A stretch of 64,000 nucleotides of DNA. Origin: Mycobacterium sp. M26. Lineage in GTDB: Bacteria; Actinomycetota; Actinomycetes; Mycobacteriales; Mycobacteriaceae. Numbering within the stretch: the first letter of the stretch is position 1; each line of letters starts with the position of its first letter. Below the pieces are notes generated by a model, which was not told the DNA's origin, did not search any database, and saw only the letters and a program-made list of their open reading frames with translations. The stretch covers positions 248,001 through 312,000 of the forward strand of contig NZ_LN929908.1 in the NCBI RefSeq assembly GCF_001494595.1, read 5' to 3'. This document shows positions 55,496-64,000 of this stretch, piece by piece. A program made the position numbers and the translations under genes.

Positions 55496-56433
55496 CCGCC
55501 ACCGACATCACCTTCGACTCCGCCGGGGTGCTCTGCAGCGGTTGGCATTTCGCCGGTGCCGGCGATCGCTTCGAAGGGCCTGCTGGAAGGCCGGTCGTGG
55601 TGATGGGCCACGGCTTCGGTGGGACCAAGGACTCCGGCCTGGCCCCTTTCGCCGAACGCCTCAGCGCCGCAGGCATCGACGTGCTGGCCTTCGACTACCG
55701 GGGCTTCGGAGCCTCGGAAGGGTCACCGCGCCAGACCGTCTCGGTGGCCGGGCAGATCACCGACTTCGAATCCGCGGTGGCCGCGGCCAAGCGGCTGCCG
55801 GGCGTCGACCCGAACCGGATCGCACTGTGGGGATCGTCGCTGTCCGGCGGCCACGTACTCCAGGTGGCGGCCGGGCGCTCCGACATCGTCGCCGTCATCG
55901 CCATGACCCCGCTGACCAGTGGCACGGCCGTGAGCCGGGCGGCGATGGCCAGCCGCAGCGTCCCCACCGCGCTGAAATGGACGATGATCGGGGCGAAAAG
56001 CCGGGTGGACGTGTCCCGCGGCCGGCGCCCCACGATGATGCCGCTGGTGGCCCGGCCCGGCGAGCCCGGTGGCCTGACGCTGGACGGCGCCTACGAGAGT
56101 TACACCGCGCTGGCGGGGCCGACCTGGCGCAATGAGGTCGACGCCGCCGTCGGCCTGCAGATCGCCGGCATCCGAACGGCACAGGCCGCCAAGCAGTTAC
56201 GCTGCCCGGCACTGTTCCAGATCGCCGACTTCGATCGCTATGTGCCTGCCGACTCGGTGGCCGCCACCGCAGTACTGGCCAGGGGGCAGGTGCACCACTA
56301 CCCCTGCGATCACTTCGACGTATGGCCCGGCAACGACTGGTTCGACAAGGCTGTCGACGACCAGGTGGCCTTCCTGTCCCGTACCCTCAGTACTTCGTCG
56401 AGCCCTGATCGACTGATATCGCCTCAGCGGTAA
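55492..56433 (+). CDS. Alpha/beta hydrolase
   Basis: A 313-residue hydrolase of the dienelactone-hydrolase/esterase-like group. It has MGHGFGGTKDSGL (oxyanion), FDYRGFGASEGSPR, nucleophile elbow LWGSSLSGGHVL (Ser near residue 118) and the C-terminal CDHFDVW His. ATG 55492 overlaps the monooxygenase stop by 4 nt, so the pair is coupled. It could open the ester or lactone made by the monooxygenase. The last 47 nt overlap the convergent SDR. Confidence 0.87.
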   Translation: MTATDITFDSAGVLCSGWHFAGAGDRFEGPAGRPVVVMGHGFGGTKDSGLAPFAERLSAAGIDVLAFDYRGFGASEGSPRQTVSVAGQITDFESAVAAAKRLPGVDPNRIALWGSSLSGGHVLQVAAGRSDIVAVIAMTPLTSGTAVSRAAMASRSVPTALKWTMIGAKSRVDVSRGRRPTMMPLVARPGEPGGLTLDGAYESYTALAGPTWRNEVDAAVGLQIAGIRTAQAAKQLRCPALFQIADFDRYVPADSVAATAVLARGQVHHYPCDHFDVWPGNDWFDKAVDDQVAFLSRTLSTSSSPDRLISPQR

Positions 56434-57208
56434 TCAGTTTCGCGTCATCGCTGGCCAGGAAGCAGACCGTGTCGGCGATGTCGTCCGGCTCGGCGATGTA
56501 GATCGGCAGAAACGGCAGCATCATGTTCTGCAGCGCCGGGTTGGTCTCCATCGCCTTGCCGAGTTCGGCCACCATGTCGCCGGTGCCCATATCGGTGCTG
56601 ACCGGTCCGGGATGCACGCTGTTGACCCGGATGTTGTGCTTGCCCAGTTCGGCGGCGAACGCTCTGGCCATCCCGGTGACGGCATGCTTGCTGGCGGTGT
56701 AGTGCACCATGAACGGCTGCAGTTTGATTCCGGCTGCCGAGCTGATCAGGATGATCGACCCGCCGCGGCCGCCCTCGATAATCGCCGGCGCGCCGGCCAT
56801 CACGGTATTCCACGTCCCGGTGACGTTGACGTCCATCACGTCCCGGAAGGCCTCCGGCGTGATCTCGTCCCACGCCGCCGGTGAGGTGATGCCCGCGTTG
56901 GCGACGATGATGTCCAGCCGGCCCAACGTCGCAACACCCTGGGCCACAGTCGCTTTCAGGCCGTCAAGATCCCGGGTGTCGACGGCGGAGGCCAGGATTC
57001 GCTGACCCGTCGCTTCGACGAGGCGGACCGTCTCGGCCAGATCGTCCGGGGTGGCCGGGTGGTAGGGCACGCAGTCCGGCAGCGGGCCCGCGATGTCGAC
57101 GGCGATGATGTCGGCGCCCTCACGGGCCATGCGCACCGCGTGGGCCCGGCCCTGGCCGCGCGCCGCGCCGGTGATGAAGGCGACCCTGCCGGACAGTCGG
57201 CCGCTCAC
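56387..57208 (-). CDS. Mycofactocin-coupled SDR family oxidoreductase
   Basis: A 273-residue SDR with GAARGQGRAHAVRMAREGAD and IIAVDIAG, the pattern of mycofactocin-coupled dehydrogenases, which hold NAD tightly and pass electrons to mycofactocin. NAG at IVANAGITS, Ser in LISSAAG, Tyr-Lys in VHYTASKHAV. It ends ISVDQGSTKY. It overlaps the acyl-CoA dehydrogenase stop by 4 nt. A secondary alcohol substrate is likely. Confidence 0.88.
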   Translation of the reverse strand: MSGRLSGRVAFITGAARGQGRAHAVRMAREGADIIAVDIAGPLPDCVPYHPATPDDLAETVRLVEATGQRILASAVDTRDLDGLKATVAQGVATLGRLDIIVANAGITSPAAWDEITPEAFRDVMDVNVTGTWNTVMAGAPAIIEGGRGGSIILISSAAGIKLQPFMVHYTASKHAVTGMARAFAAELGKHNIRVNSVHPGPVSTDMGTGDMVAELGKAMETNPALQNMMLPFLPIYIAEPDDIADTVCFLASDDAKLITAEAISVDQGSTKY

Positions 57209-58368
57209 CGGCTGCGCTGCGCTTCCTTGACCAGACCGCCGCCGATGATGAGTCGCTGAATCTCGCTGGTGCCCTCGTAGAGTCGCAGCAGCCGGACCTC
57301 GCGGTAGATCCGTTCGACGGGCACACCGCGCATGTAGCCCGCCCCGCCGTGCACCTGCACCGCCAGGTCGGCGACCTTACCGGCCATCTCGGTACAGAAC
57401 AGTTTGGCCACCGACGGAGCGATCCGGCGGTCCTCGTCGGACAGCCATTTCTGCGCGGCCTCGCGCACCAGCGCCCGGCCGGCCATCACACCCGACTGCT
57501 GATCAGCCAGCATCGCCTGCACCAACTGGAAGGTGCCGATGGGCGTGCCGCCCTGCGTGGCGGTCGCGGCGTAGGCCACCGACTCGTCGAGCGCGCGCTG
57601 GGCGGCGCCGACGGCCAGCGCCGCGATGTGGATACGCCCCCGCGCCAGTGATGTCATCGCCGCGCGGTAGCCGTGGTCCTCGCTGCCGCCGATCAGCGCG
57701 TCGTTGCCCACCCGCACATCGGTGAACGTCACGTCCGAGGTCCAGGCCCCCTCCTGACCCATCTTGGCGTCCTTGACGCCGACCTCCACACCGGCCGTGT
57801 CCGCGGGCACCAGGAACACCGCGATGCCCGCGCCGTTGGCGTCGGCGGGCCGGGTGCGGGCGAACACGATGAACAGGTTGGCCACCGGAGCGTTGGTGAT
57901 GTACTGCTTGCTGCCGTTGATCACCCAATGATCGCCGTCCCGAACGGCTTTCGTCTTCAGCCCCGACGGGTTGGACCCGGCGCCGGGCTCGGTCAGTGCG
58001 AACGAGGCCACTACCTCACCGGTGGCGATCGGTTCGAGCCAGCGGGTCCGCTGCTCGTCGGTGCCGAAGCCGACGAGCACCTGCCCGGCGATGCCGTTGT
58101 TGGTGCCGAACATCGACCGCAGGGCCAAGCAGGTGTAGCCCAGTTCCATGGCCAGTTCGACATCCTGGGTGATGTCAAGGCCGAGGCCGCCCCACTGCTG
58201 GGGGATCGCGTAGCCGAACAAGCCCATCTTCATGGCCTGGTCGCGCAGGTCGTCGGGGACCTTGTCCTCGTTGACGATCTCGGACTCGCGCGGTACGACG
58301 GCGCTGCGGACGAAGTGGCGGGTCTGCGCCAGGATCTCGCGGAAGTCGTCATCGCTGACGTCACTCAT
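57205..58368 (-). CDS. Acyl-CoA dehydrogenase
   Basis: A 387-residue acyl-CoA dehydrogenase. FAD-binding segments are [19 protein letters not shown] and [16 protein letters not shown]. The catalytic Glu lies in [16 protein letters not shown] near residue 370, and [20 protein letters not shown] is intact. ATG 58368 is chosen with GGAG 5 nt upstream; a GTG directly before it (58371) is possible. It diverges from the GntR-type operon across a 37-bp palindrome. Confidence 0.92.
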   Translation of the reverse strand: MSDVSDDDFREILAQTRHFVRSAVVPRESEIVNEDKVPDDLRDQAMKMGLFGYAIPQQWGGLGLDITQDVELAMELGYTCLALRSMFGTNNGIAGQVLVGFGTDEQRTRWLEPIATGEVVASFALTEPGAGSNPSGLKTKAVRDGDHWVINGSKQYITNAPVANLFIVFARTRPADANGAGIAVFLVPADTAGVEVGVKDAKMGQEGAWTSDVTFTDVRVGNDALIGGSEDHGYRAAMTSLARGRIHIAALAVGAAQRALDESVAYAATATQGGTPIGTFQLVQAMLADQQSGVMAGRALVREAAQKWLSDEDRRIAPSVAKLFCTEMAGKVADLAVQVHGGAGYMRGVPVERIYREVRLLRLYEGTSEIQRLIIGGGLVKEAQRSR

Positions 58369-58398
58369 CACAGCTCCTCGGGAACGTGGGGGTGCATG

Positions 58399-58435
58399 CT
58401 GGACGCGATCATATATGAAATATGATCGCGTCCAG
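58399..58435. promoter_or_regulatory. 37-bp perfect inverted repeat, probable operator
   Basis: CTGGACGCGATCATAT (58399-58414) and its exact reverse complement (58420-58435) are separated by ATGAA. It is centred between the divergent acyl-CoA dehydrogenase and SDR genes. The AT-rich core (TGATCATAT/ATATGATC) resembles GntR-family sites; the GntR gene at 61627 is the likely binder. Confidence 0.78.
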
Positions 58436-58468
58436 TTTCTCGTAGGAAGCCTGGAAGAGGGAGATCCG

Positions 58469-59209
58469 ATGTCGTTGCTGGCCGGTCAGACCGCAGTCAT
58501 CACGGGTGGGGCGCAAGGCCTGGGCTTTGCGATCGCCGAGCAGTTCATCGCCGAGGGAGCCCGGGTGGTCATCGGCGACATCAACCTGGCGGCCACCCAG
58601 GAGGCGGCCGAGAAGCTCGGCGGCGCCGAGGTGGCGCGCGCGGTGAAATGCGATGTCACGTCCTACGCCGACGTCGACGCGCTCGTCGAGGCCGCGATCG
58701 AGCAGTTCGGCCGCTTCGACATCATGGTCAACAACGCTGGCATCACCCGGGACGCGACGCTGCGCAAGATGACCGAGGACGAGTTCGATCAGGTGATCTC
58801 CGTCCACCTCAAGGGCACCTGGAACGGCTTGAAGAAGGCCGCCTCGATCATGCGCGAGCAGGGCCACGGCGCGATCGTGAACATGTCGTCGATCTCCGGC
58901 AAGGTCGGGATGATCGGCCAGACCAACTACTCGGCGGCCAAGGCCGGCATCGTCGGTATGACGAAGGCGGCCTCCAAGGAACTGGCCCATCTCGGTGTGC
59001 GGGTCAACGCCATCCAGCCCGGGCTGATCCGCTCGGCGATGACCGAGGCGATGCCGCAACGGATTTGGGACTCCAAGGTCGCCGAGGTGCCGCTGGGACG
59101 CGCCGGCGAGCCCGCCGAGGTGGCCAAGGTGGCTCTGTTCCTGGCATCCGACCTGTCGTCGTACATGACGGGAACGGTGCTGGAGGTCACCGGAGGACGG
59201 CACCTCTGA
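58469..59209 (+). CDS. FabG-like short-chain dehydrogenase
   Basis: A 246-residue SDR very like 3-oxoacyl-(ACP/CoA) reductases. It has [14 protein letters not shown] near residue 12, [20 protein letters not shown], Ser in [10 protein letters not shown], Tyr-Lys in [17 protein letters not shown], and C-terminal [15 protein letters not shown] 58469 has GGAAGAGGGAG upstream; the longer frame is not coding. The thiolase start overlaps its stop by 1 nt. A 3-hydroxyacyl-CoA dehydrogenase role in beta-oxidation fits. Confidence 0.92.
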   Translation: MSLLAGQTAVITGGAQGLGFAIAEQFIAEGARVVIGDINLAATQEAAEKLGGAEVARAVKCDVTSYADVDALVEAAIEQFGRFDIMVNNAGITRDATLRKMTEDEFDQVISVHLKGTWNGLKKAASIMREQGHGAIVNMSSISGKVGMIGQTNYSAAKAGIVGMTKAASKELAHLGVRVNAIQPGLIRSAMTEAMPQRIWDSKVAEVPLGRAGEPAEVAKVALFLASDLSSYMTGTVLEVTGGRHL

Positions 59210-60426
59210 TGCTGCCGACGAGGACGGCCGTCATCTGCGAGCCGGTGCGCACGCCGATCGGCCGCTACGGCGGCATGTTCGCCTCGCTGACCGCGGTCGA
59301 CCTCGGTGTCGCCGCCCTCAAGGGACTCCTGGAGCGGACCGGTGTTCCCGCCGAGGCGATCGAGGATGTCATCTTCGGACACTGCTATCCCAACAGTGAG
59401 GCACCCGCGATCGGCCGGGTCGTCGCACTGGACGCGGGTCTGCCCGTCACCGTCCCGGGTATGCAGGTCGACCGGCGTTGCGGCTCCGGCCTGCAGGCGG
59501 TCATCCAGGCCTGCCTCCAAGTCGCCTCCGGCGACAACGATCTCGTGGTCGCCGGCGGTGCCGAGAGCATGAGCAATGTCGCGTTCTACTCCACCGACAT
59601 GCGGTGGGGAGGCGCCCGCAACGGTGTCAGCGTGCACGACGGACTCGCGCGCGGCCGCACCACCGCCGGTGGCCGGTTCTACCCGGTGCCCGGCGGCATG
59701 CTCGAGACGGCCGAGAACCTGCGCCGCGAGTACCGCATCCCCCGTCAGGAGCAGGACGAGCTGGCCGTCGCCTCCCACCAGCGAGCCGTCGCCGCGCAGA
59801 ACAGTGGCGTGTTCGCCGAGGAGATCATTCCCGTCACGGTGTCGACCCGGCACGGCGACCAGCTCATCGACACCGACGAGCACCCGCGGGCCGATACCAC
59901 CGTGGAGTCGCTGGCCAGGCTCAAACCTGTTCTGCTCAAACAGGATCCGGACGCCACCGTGACAGCGGGCAACTCCAGCGGCCAGAACGATGCCGCCTCG
60001 GTGTGCCTGGTCACCACTGCCGAGAAGGCCGAGGAACTGGGCCTGCGGCCGCTGGTGCGGCTGGTGTCATGGGCGTCGGCAGGGGTGGCGCCGGCGGTCA
60101 TGGGTATCGGACCGGTGCCGGCCACCGCCGCCGCGCTGGACAAGGCCGGCCTCACGCTGGCCGATATCGACGTCATCGAACTCAACGAAGCCTTCGCCGC
60201 CCAGGCGCTGGCCGTGATGCGGGAGTGGGCGTTCACCGACGCGGACCTCGAGCGCACCAACGTGCACGGCTCGGGAATCTCGCTCGGCCATCCGGTGAGC
60301 GCCACCGGTGGGCGGATGCTGGCCACCCTGGCCCGCGAACTGCACCGGCGCGATGCGCGGTACGGGCTGGAGACGATGTGCATCGGCGGCGGGCAGGGCC
60401 TGGCCGCGGTCTTCGAAAGGGTGTGA
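59209..60426 (+). CDS. Thiolase (acetyl-CoA C-acyltransferase)
   Basis: A 405-residue thiolase. The nucleophile Cys91 lies in DRRCGSGLQAV; the other active-site motifs are NEAFAAQ, GHPVSATGGR (His) and MCIGGGQG (second Cys). It cleaves a 3-ketoacyl-CoA with CoA in the last beta-oxidation step. ATG 59209 shares its A with the SDR stop (TGATG). It is followed 5 nt later by an acyl-CoA dehydrogenase. Confidence 0.95.
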   Translation: MLPTRTAVICEPVRTPIGRYGGMFASLTAVDLGVAALKGLLERTGVPAEAIEDVIFGHCYPNSEAPAIGRVVALDAGLPVTVPGMQVDRRCGSGLQAVIQACLQVASGDNDLVVAGGAESMSNVAFYSTDMRWGGARNGVSVHDGLARGRTTAGGRFYPVPGGMLETAENLRREYRIPRQEQDELAVASHQRAVAAQNSGVFAEEIIPVTVSTRHGDQLIDTDEHPRADTTVESLARLKPVLLKQDPDATVTAGNSSGQNDAASVCLVTTAEKAEELGLRPLVRLVSWASAGVAPAVMGIGPVPATAAALDKAGLTLADIDVIELNEAFAAQALAVMREWAFTDADLERTNVHGSGISLGHPVSATGGRMLATLARELHRRDARYGLETMCIGGGQGLAAVFERV

Positions 60427-60431
60427 CTTAT

Positions 60432-61625
60432 ATGACCAGACTCGCCCAGACGCTGGGGCTCACCGAGTTCCAGACCGAGATCATCTCCACCGTCCGGCAA
60501 TTCGTCGACAAGGAGATCATCCCCAACGCCCAGGACCTGGAACACTCCGACACCTATCCGCAGGCCATCGTCGACCAGATGCGGGAGATGGGGCTGTTCG
60601 GCCTGATGGTTCCCGAGGAGTACGGCGGGCTGGGGGAATCGCTGCTCACCTACGCCCTGTGCGTCGAGGAACTCGCGCGCGGCTGGATGAGCATCTCCGG
60701 GGTGATCAACACCCACTTCATCGTCGCCTACATGATTCGCCAGCACGGCACCGACGAGCAGAAGCAACGCTTCCTGCCACGGATGGCCACCGGTGAAACC
60801 CGCGGGGCCTTTTCGATGTCGGAGCCCGAACTCGGTTCCGATGTCGCCGCCATCCGAACCCGCGCCCGCGACAACGGCGACGGCACCTACACCATCGACG
60901 GCCAGAAGATGTGGCTGACCAACGGCGGCAGTTCGACACTGGTGGCCGCGCTGGTACGCACCGACGAGGGTGCCGACAAGCCGCACCGCAACCTCACGGC
61001 CTTCCTCATCGAAAAGCCTTCCGGCTTCGGGGAAGTAGCGCCCGGTCTGACGATCCCGGGCAAGATCGACAAACTCGGTTACAAGGGTATCGACACCACC
61101 GAGCTGATCTTCGACGGCTACGTGTGCAGTGCCGACAACGTCCTGGGCAACAAGCCGGGGCAGGGGTTCTTCCAGATGATGGACGGTGTCGAGGTCGGCC
61201 GGGTCAACGTCGCCGCCCGCGCCTGCGGGGTGGGGGTACGCGCGTTCGAGCTGGCCGCCCGTTATGCCCAGCAGCGCAGCACCTTCGGCAAGCCCATCGC
61301 CGAGCACCAGGCCATCGCCTTCCAGCTTGCCGAGATGGCCACCAAAGTCGAAGCGGCGCATCTGATGATGGTCAACGCCGCGCGGCTGAAGGACTCCGGG
61401 GAACGTAACGACGTCGCGGCCGGGATGGCGAAGTATCTGGCCAGCGAGTTCTGCTCGGAGGTCACCCAGCAGAGCTTCCGCATCCACGGCGGCTACGGGT
61501 ACTCCAAGGAGTACGAGATCGAGCGGCTGATGCGCGATGCCCCCTTCCTGCTGATCGGCGAGGGCACCAGCGAAATCCAGAAGAACATCATCAGCAAGCG
61601 ACTGCTGGCCGACTACCGGATCTGA
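60432..61625 (+). CDS. Acyl-CoA dehydrogenase
   Basis: A 397-residue acyl-CoA dehydrogenase: SMSEPELGSDVAAIRTRA (FAD/substrate), IDGQKMWLTNGGSS, RIHGGYGYSKEYEIERLMRD, and the catalytic-region LLIGEGTSEIQKNII near residue 376. It begins with a normal N-terminal helical domain. It makes the enoyl-CoA in the operon with SDR, thiolase and GntR regulator. No enoyl-CoA hydratase is in the window. Confidence 0.93.
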   Translation: MTRLAQTLGLTEFQTEIISTVRQFVDKEIIPNAQDLEHSDTYPQAIVDQMREMGLFGLMVPEEYGGLGESLLTYALCVEELARGWMSISGVINTHFIVAYMIRQHGTDEQKQRFLPRMATGETRGAFSMSEPELGSDVAAIRTRARDNGDGTYTIDGQKMWLTNGGSSTLVAALVRTDEGADKPHRNLTAFLIEKPSGFGEVAPGLTIPGKIDKLGYKGIDTTELIFDGYVCSADNVLGNKPGQGFFQMMDGVEVGRVNVAARACGVGVRAFELAARYAQQRSTFGKPIAEHQAIAFQLAEMATKVEAAHLMMVNAARLKDSGERNDVAAGMAKYLASEFCSEVTQQSFRIHGGYGYSKEYEIERLMRDAPFLLIGEGTSEIQKNIISKRLLADYRI

Positions 61626-61626
61626 C

Positions 61627-62310
61627 GTGAGCGCACCCGAATTCGCCCCCCGGCCACAATTGGCAGAGGATGTGGCGCGGTTTGTCCGCCGTCGCATCTT
61701 CAACGGGACCTATCCTGCCGGCGAGTACATCCGCCTCGACCAGCTCGCGGCCGAGCTGGGCATCAGTGTCACCCCCGTGCGGGAGGCCCTCTTCGAGTTG
61801 CGTGGTGAAGGGCTGCTCGATCAGCTGCCCCGGCGGGGTTTCGTGGTGCTGCCCTTCACCGACCGCGACATCACCGACGTGTCCAATCTGCAGGCGCACG
61901 TGGGTGGTCTGCTGGCGGCGCGAGCGGCGGCGAACATCACCGACGACCAACTGGAGGAACTCACCGCCATCCACGCCGAACTCACCGACGCCTACGCCGC
62001 GAACGACGGTGACCGTGCCGTCCGCCTCAACCACGAGTTCCACCGCGCGATCAACGTGGCCGCCGACTCGCCCAAGCTCGCCCAGCTGATGTCCCAGATC
62101 ACCCGCTACGCACCGGAATCGGTGTTCCCGACGATCGAGGGCTGGCCGGACCGTTCGGTGGCCGACCACGAGCGGATCGTTACGGCGCTGAGCCGCCACG
62201 ACGAGGAGGCGGCGCGGGCGGCGATGTCGGACCACCTGGCCGCGGGGGCCGAGCCGCTCATTGAGCATCTGGTGAAGAAGGGCGTCGCCCAGCGCGCGCA
62301 GCAGCCCTGA
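61627..62310 (+). CDS. GntR family transcriptional regulator (FCD type)
   Basis: A 227-residue regulator with an N-terminal winged helix (RLDQLAAELGISVTPVREAL, then GLLDQLPRRGFVVLP) and a helical FCD ligand domain (HEFHRAINVAADSPKLAQL, SVADHERIVTALSRHD) with metal-binding His residues. FCD GntR proteins respond to organic acids or acyl compounds. It starts at GTG 61627 right after the dehydrogenase stop and probably binds the palindrome at 58399-58435, giving feedback control. Confidence 0.92.
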   Translation: MSAPEFAPRPQLAEDVARFVRRRIFNGTYPAGEYIRLDQLAAELGISVTPVREALFELRGEGLLDQLPRRGFVVLPFTDRDITDVSNLQAHVGGLLAARAAANITDDQLEELTAIHAELTDAYAANDGDRAVRLNHEFHRAINVAADSPKLAQLMSQITRYAPESVFPTIEGWPDRSVADHERIVTALSRHDEEAARAAMSDHLAAGAEPLIEHLVKKGVAQRAQQP

Positions 62311-62313
62311 GGT

Positions 62314-62940
62314 TCACACCACCGAGAACCCGGACGGAAGTGTGCTGCGCCCGGTCAGCGCCGAGAGCACGGTTTCGCCATGGCCCCGCCGCACGGCGGT
62401 CACCGCGGCCAAAGCCGCGGCGTGGCCGCACACCTCGGCGGGCAACGCCGCCGCCTGATCGGTCGCCCGGGCCAGGTCCAGGCTGTGCACCGCCAGCTCG
62501 AAGATGCGGGTGGGCAGGTAGTCCGAGAGCGACATCCCGCCGGCGATGGTCGTGATCAGTGGATCACCCGCGACGTCGAGGGCAGCGACCGCGGCGTCCC
62601 GGAATCCTCGCAGCGCGGCCAGCGGAGTGTCGCCGAGGGCGTGCGCCGCCTGCTCGGCCCGCGCGTCGATGGCCGCGGAATCGGTCTGCTGCAGGGCGAT
62701 GACGTAGTAGTCGGCGGTGGACGGGACATCCTTGGTTGCCGCGGGTTTGGCCAGGTAGTCGGTGACGGTGGTGAACGAGCGGCCGATATGCCCGACGAGC
62801 ATGCGCACGGTCCACGACCCGAGCGCGGGTGCCGGCCACTGGTCTGCCGCCACCCCGGCCACCAGCGACAGCGCATGATCACCGGCGAGCCGATAGACAT
62901 CGATCAGCTCGGCCATCCCCGGCGCGGTGTTCGTCGTCAT
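62314..62940 (-). CDS. Maleylpyruvate isomerase / DinB-like family protein
   Basis: A 208-residue protein of the mycothiol-dependent maleylpyruvate isomerase N-terminal (DinB-like) superfamily. The four-helix bundle carries metal-type His residues in VRMLVGHIGRSFTTV and FELAVHSLDLARA. Members use mycothiol as cofactor or are of unknown function. It is convergent with the GntR gene. The actual reaction cannot be told. Confidence 0.82.
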   Translation of the reverse strand: MTTNTAPGMAELIDVYRLAGDHALSLVAGVAADQWPAPALGSWTVRMLVGHIGRSFTTVTDYLAKPAATKDVPSTADYYVIALQQTDSAAIDARAEQAAHALGDTPLAALRGFRDAAVAALDVAGDPLITTIAGGMSLSDYLPTRIFELAVHSLDLARATDQAAALPAEVCGHAAALAAVTAVRRGHGETVLSALTGRSTLPSGFSVV

Positions 62941-62997
62941 GGTCTCGATTTCAGCGGATCAGATCGCGGCGGTAAAGGGCCAGTCGGCGCCGACTGG

Positions 62998-64000
62998 CTA
63001 CTCGACGTGGCCGGCGTCGGTGAGCATCTCGCGCAGCCGCCGCACATCGAGCTTGCCGGTGCTTCCTCGCGGCACTTCGTCGTCGGAGGCCAGCCGCACC
63101 CAGATCGTGGGAACCTTGAATGCGCTCAGTTGGGTCCGAGCCGCTGCCCGCAGGTCCTCGATGCTCAGGCCGGACACCAACGCGGCGCCGACCCGGCCCT
63201 CGACGTCGGTGACGTAGGCCGCGCGTACCCCGTCGATGGCGCGCAATCCCGCTTCGACCTCGCTCGGATACACGGTGGCCCCGCTGACCTTGAACATGTT
63301 GTCGGACCGGCCGTGATAGAAGAGGAATCCGTCGGCGTCGAGGCGGCCCAGGTCGCCGGTGGAGAAGAAGCCGTCGGGGGTGAAGACCTCCTCGCGGCTG
63401 CGCCGGCAGATACCGCGCAGGATCTGGCGCCCGCGGATCTGGATCGTCCCGACGCTGCCGGTGGGCAGCAGGTCGCCGGTCTCGGTGTCGACGATCCGAA
63501 TCTCGACACCGGGCAACGGCTTTCCGCAGGATCCCCAGGCCGAGCGCGGCATATCGGTATCCATCTGGTAGCCGCAGTACGGTCCGAACGACTCGGTCAT
63601 GCCCAGCAGATTGGCCCGCGCACCCGGCGGCGGTCGCCGCTCCGGTGGCAGCAGCGCCTCCAGGCTGCCCGGCTGCAGCGCCGACAGATCGGCGCCGAGT
63701 TCGACCGCGTGGCGGGCGAGTGCCTCGGCCTGGGCGGGCCAGCCGCGAAACGACGTAACCCGTTCGCGCGCCATCAATTCCAATGTGCTCTGCGGAGTGG
63801 CGATCGCCTCGGTGACCAGGGTTGCGCCCGCGACGAGAACCGACAGCAGACCGGTGCCGAAGCCCCCGACCCAGAAGAACGGCATGGGCACGTACAGCCG
63901 GGTGTCGTGGTCGATCCGGCGCACCGACAGCCCGGCGCGCACGGCTGCGATGGCATTGCCGTGCGAATGGATCACCCCTTTGGGAGGCCCGCTGCTGCCC
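62998..64000 (-). CDS. Acyl-CoA ligase (AMP-dependent synthetase), 5' truncated by the window
   Basis: The C-terminal 334 residues of an ANL-superfamily acyl-CoA or aryl-CoA ligase; the gene enters from beyond base 64000. The P-loop SSGPPKGVIHSHGN lies at the window edge, then LYVPMPFFWVGGFGTGLLS, GMTESFGPY, FFSTGDLGRLDADGFLFYHG and the C-terminal GSTGKLDVRRL with the thioester-forming Lys. It would activate a carboxylic acid with ATP and CoA, fitting the catabolic genes next to it. Confidence 0.92.
   Translation of the reverse strand, partial: GSSGPPKGVIHSHGNAIAAVRAGLSVRRIDHDTRLYVPMPFFWVGGFGTGLLSVLVAGATLVTEAIATPQSTLELMARERVTSFRGWPAQAEALARHAVELGADLSALQPGSLEALLPPERRPPPGARANLLGMTESFGPYCGYQMDTDMPRSAWGSCGKPLPGVEIRIVDTETGDLLPTGSVGTIQIRGRQILRGICRRSREEVFTPDGFFSTGDLGRLDADGFLFYHGRSDNMFKVSGATVYPSEVEAGLRAIDGVRAAYVTDVEGRVGAALVSGLSIEDLRAAARTQLSAFKVPTIWVRLASDDEVPRGSTGKLDVRRLREMLTDAGHVE

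Overview
The window looks like a piece of a fast-growing mycobacterial (Mycolicibacterium-type) chromosome. It is uniformly GC-rich and uses many GTG and TTG starts. It carries mycobacteria-specific genes: a mycothiol synthase (mshD), the lipomannan elongation factor lmeA, DesA1, a mycofactocin-coupled short-chain dehydrogenase (SDR) and an encapsulin/DyP pair. From memory, the gene order through about 46.6 kb follows the M. tuberculosis Rv0781-Rv0824c block (ptrB, purS-purQ, encapsulin-DyP, pepC, purL, purF, purM, Rv0810c-Rv0813c, sseC-cysA, thiX, lmeA, glnR, mshD, pst, phoY2, LCP, dus, desA1).

Layout. 1-7.6 kb: end of oligopeptidase B, two adjacent acyl-CoA dehydrogenases with an alpha/beta hydrolase, a glutathione peroxidase, a deacetylase-like protein, an SDR coupled to a metallo-beta-lactamase-fold protein, and a secreted protein. 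7.7-25.4 kb: the purine genes purS, purQ, purL, purF and purM, interleaved with the encapsulin-DyP nanocompartment operon, pepC, a self-regulated NTF2-like/TetR operon, two membrane proteins and small enzymes. 25.4-36 kb: DUF3073, YgfZ, an aminodeoxychorismate lyase-like protein, a short ORF with an exceptional Shine-Dalgarno sequence, an amino-acid-type ABC importer flanked by two related lipoproteins, nitrobindin behind a tiny membrane protein, and the sulfur operon (cysA, sseC, DUF4395) behind a polycysteine leader peptide. 36-46.6 kb: glnR, a frameshifted mshD, pstSCAB with an upstream Pho-box-like repeat and a strong terminator, phoU, an LCP ligase, dus and desA1. 46.7-48.4 kb: three tandem secreted paralogues. 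48.4-52 kb: a TetR/MpaB-like pair, two small genes and four tRNAs (Lys, Glu, Asp, Phe). 52.2-64 kb: an accessory catabolic region of three SDRs, an aminoglycoside-phosphotransferase-fold kinase, a flavin monooxygenase, an alpha/beta hydrolase, two acyl-CoA dehydrogenases, a thiolase, a GntR regulator and an acyl-CoA ligase.

Themes. The catabolic region reads as a possible ketone-to-lactone-to-hydroxyacyl-CoA route with a kinase plus acyl-CoA dehydrogenase step, like ACAD10/11 or the lva pathway. Four recent-looking tandem duplications (9, 17, 100 and 132 bp) occur in one window: one breaks mshD and one duplicates a gene start. Several regulatory elements are visible: a TetR operator inside a promoter spacer with a leaderless gene, a 37-bp palindrome in front of the GntR operon, the polycysteine attenuator and the Pho-box-like repeats. 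Everything is read from the sequence and from remembered families; no database search was run.
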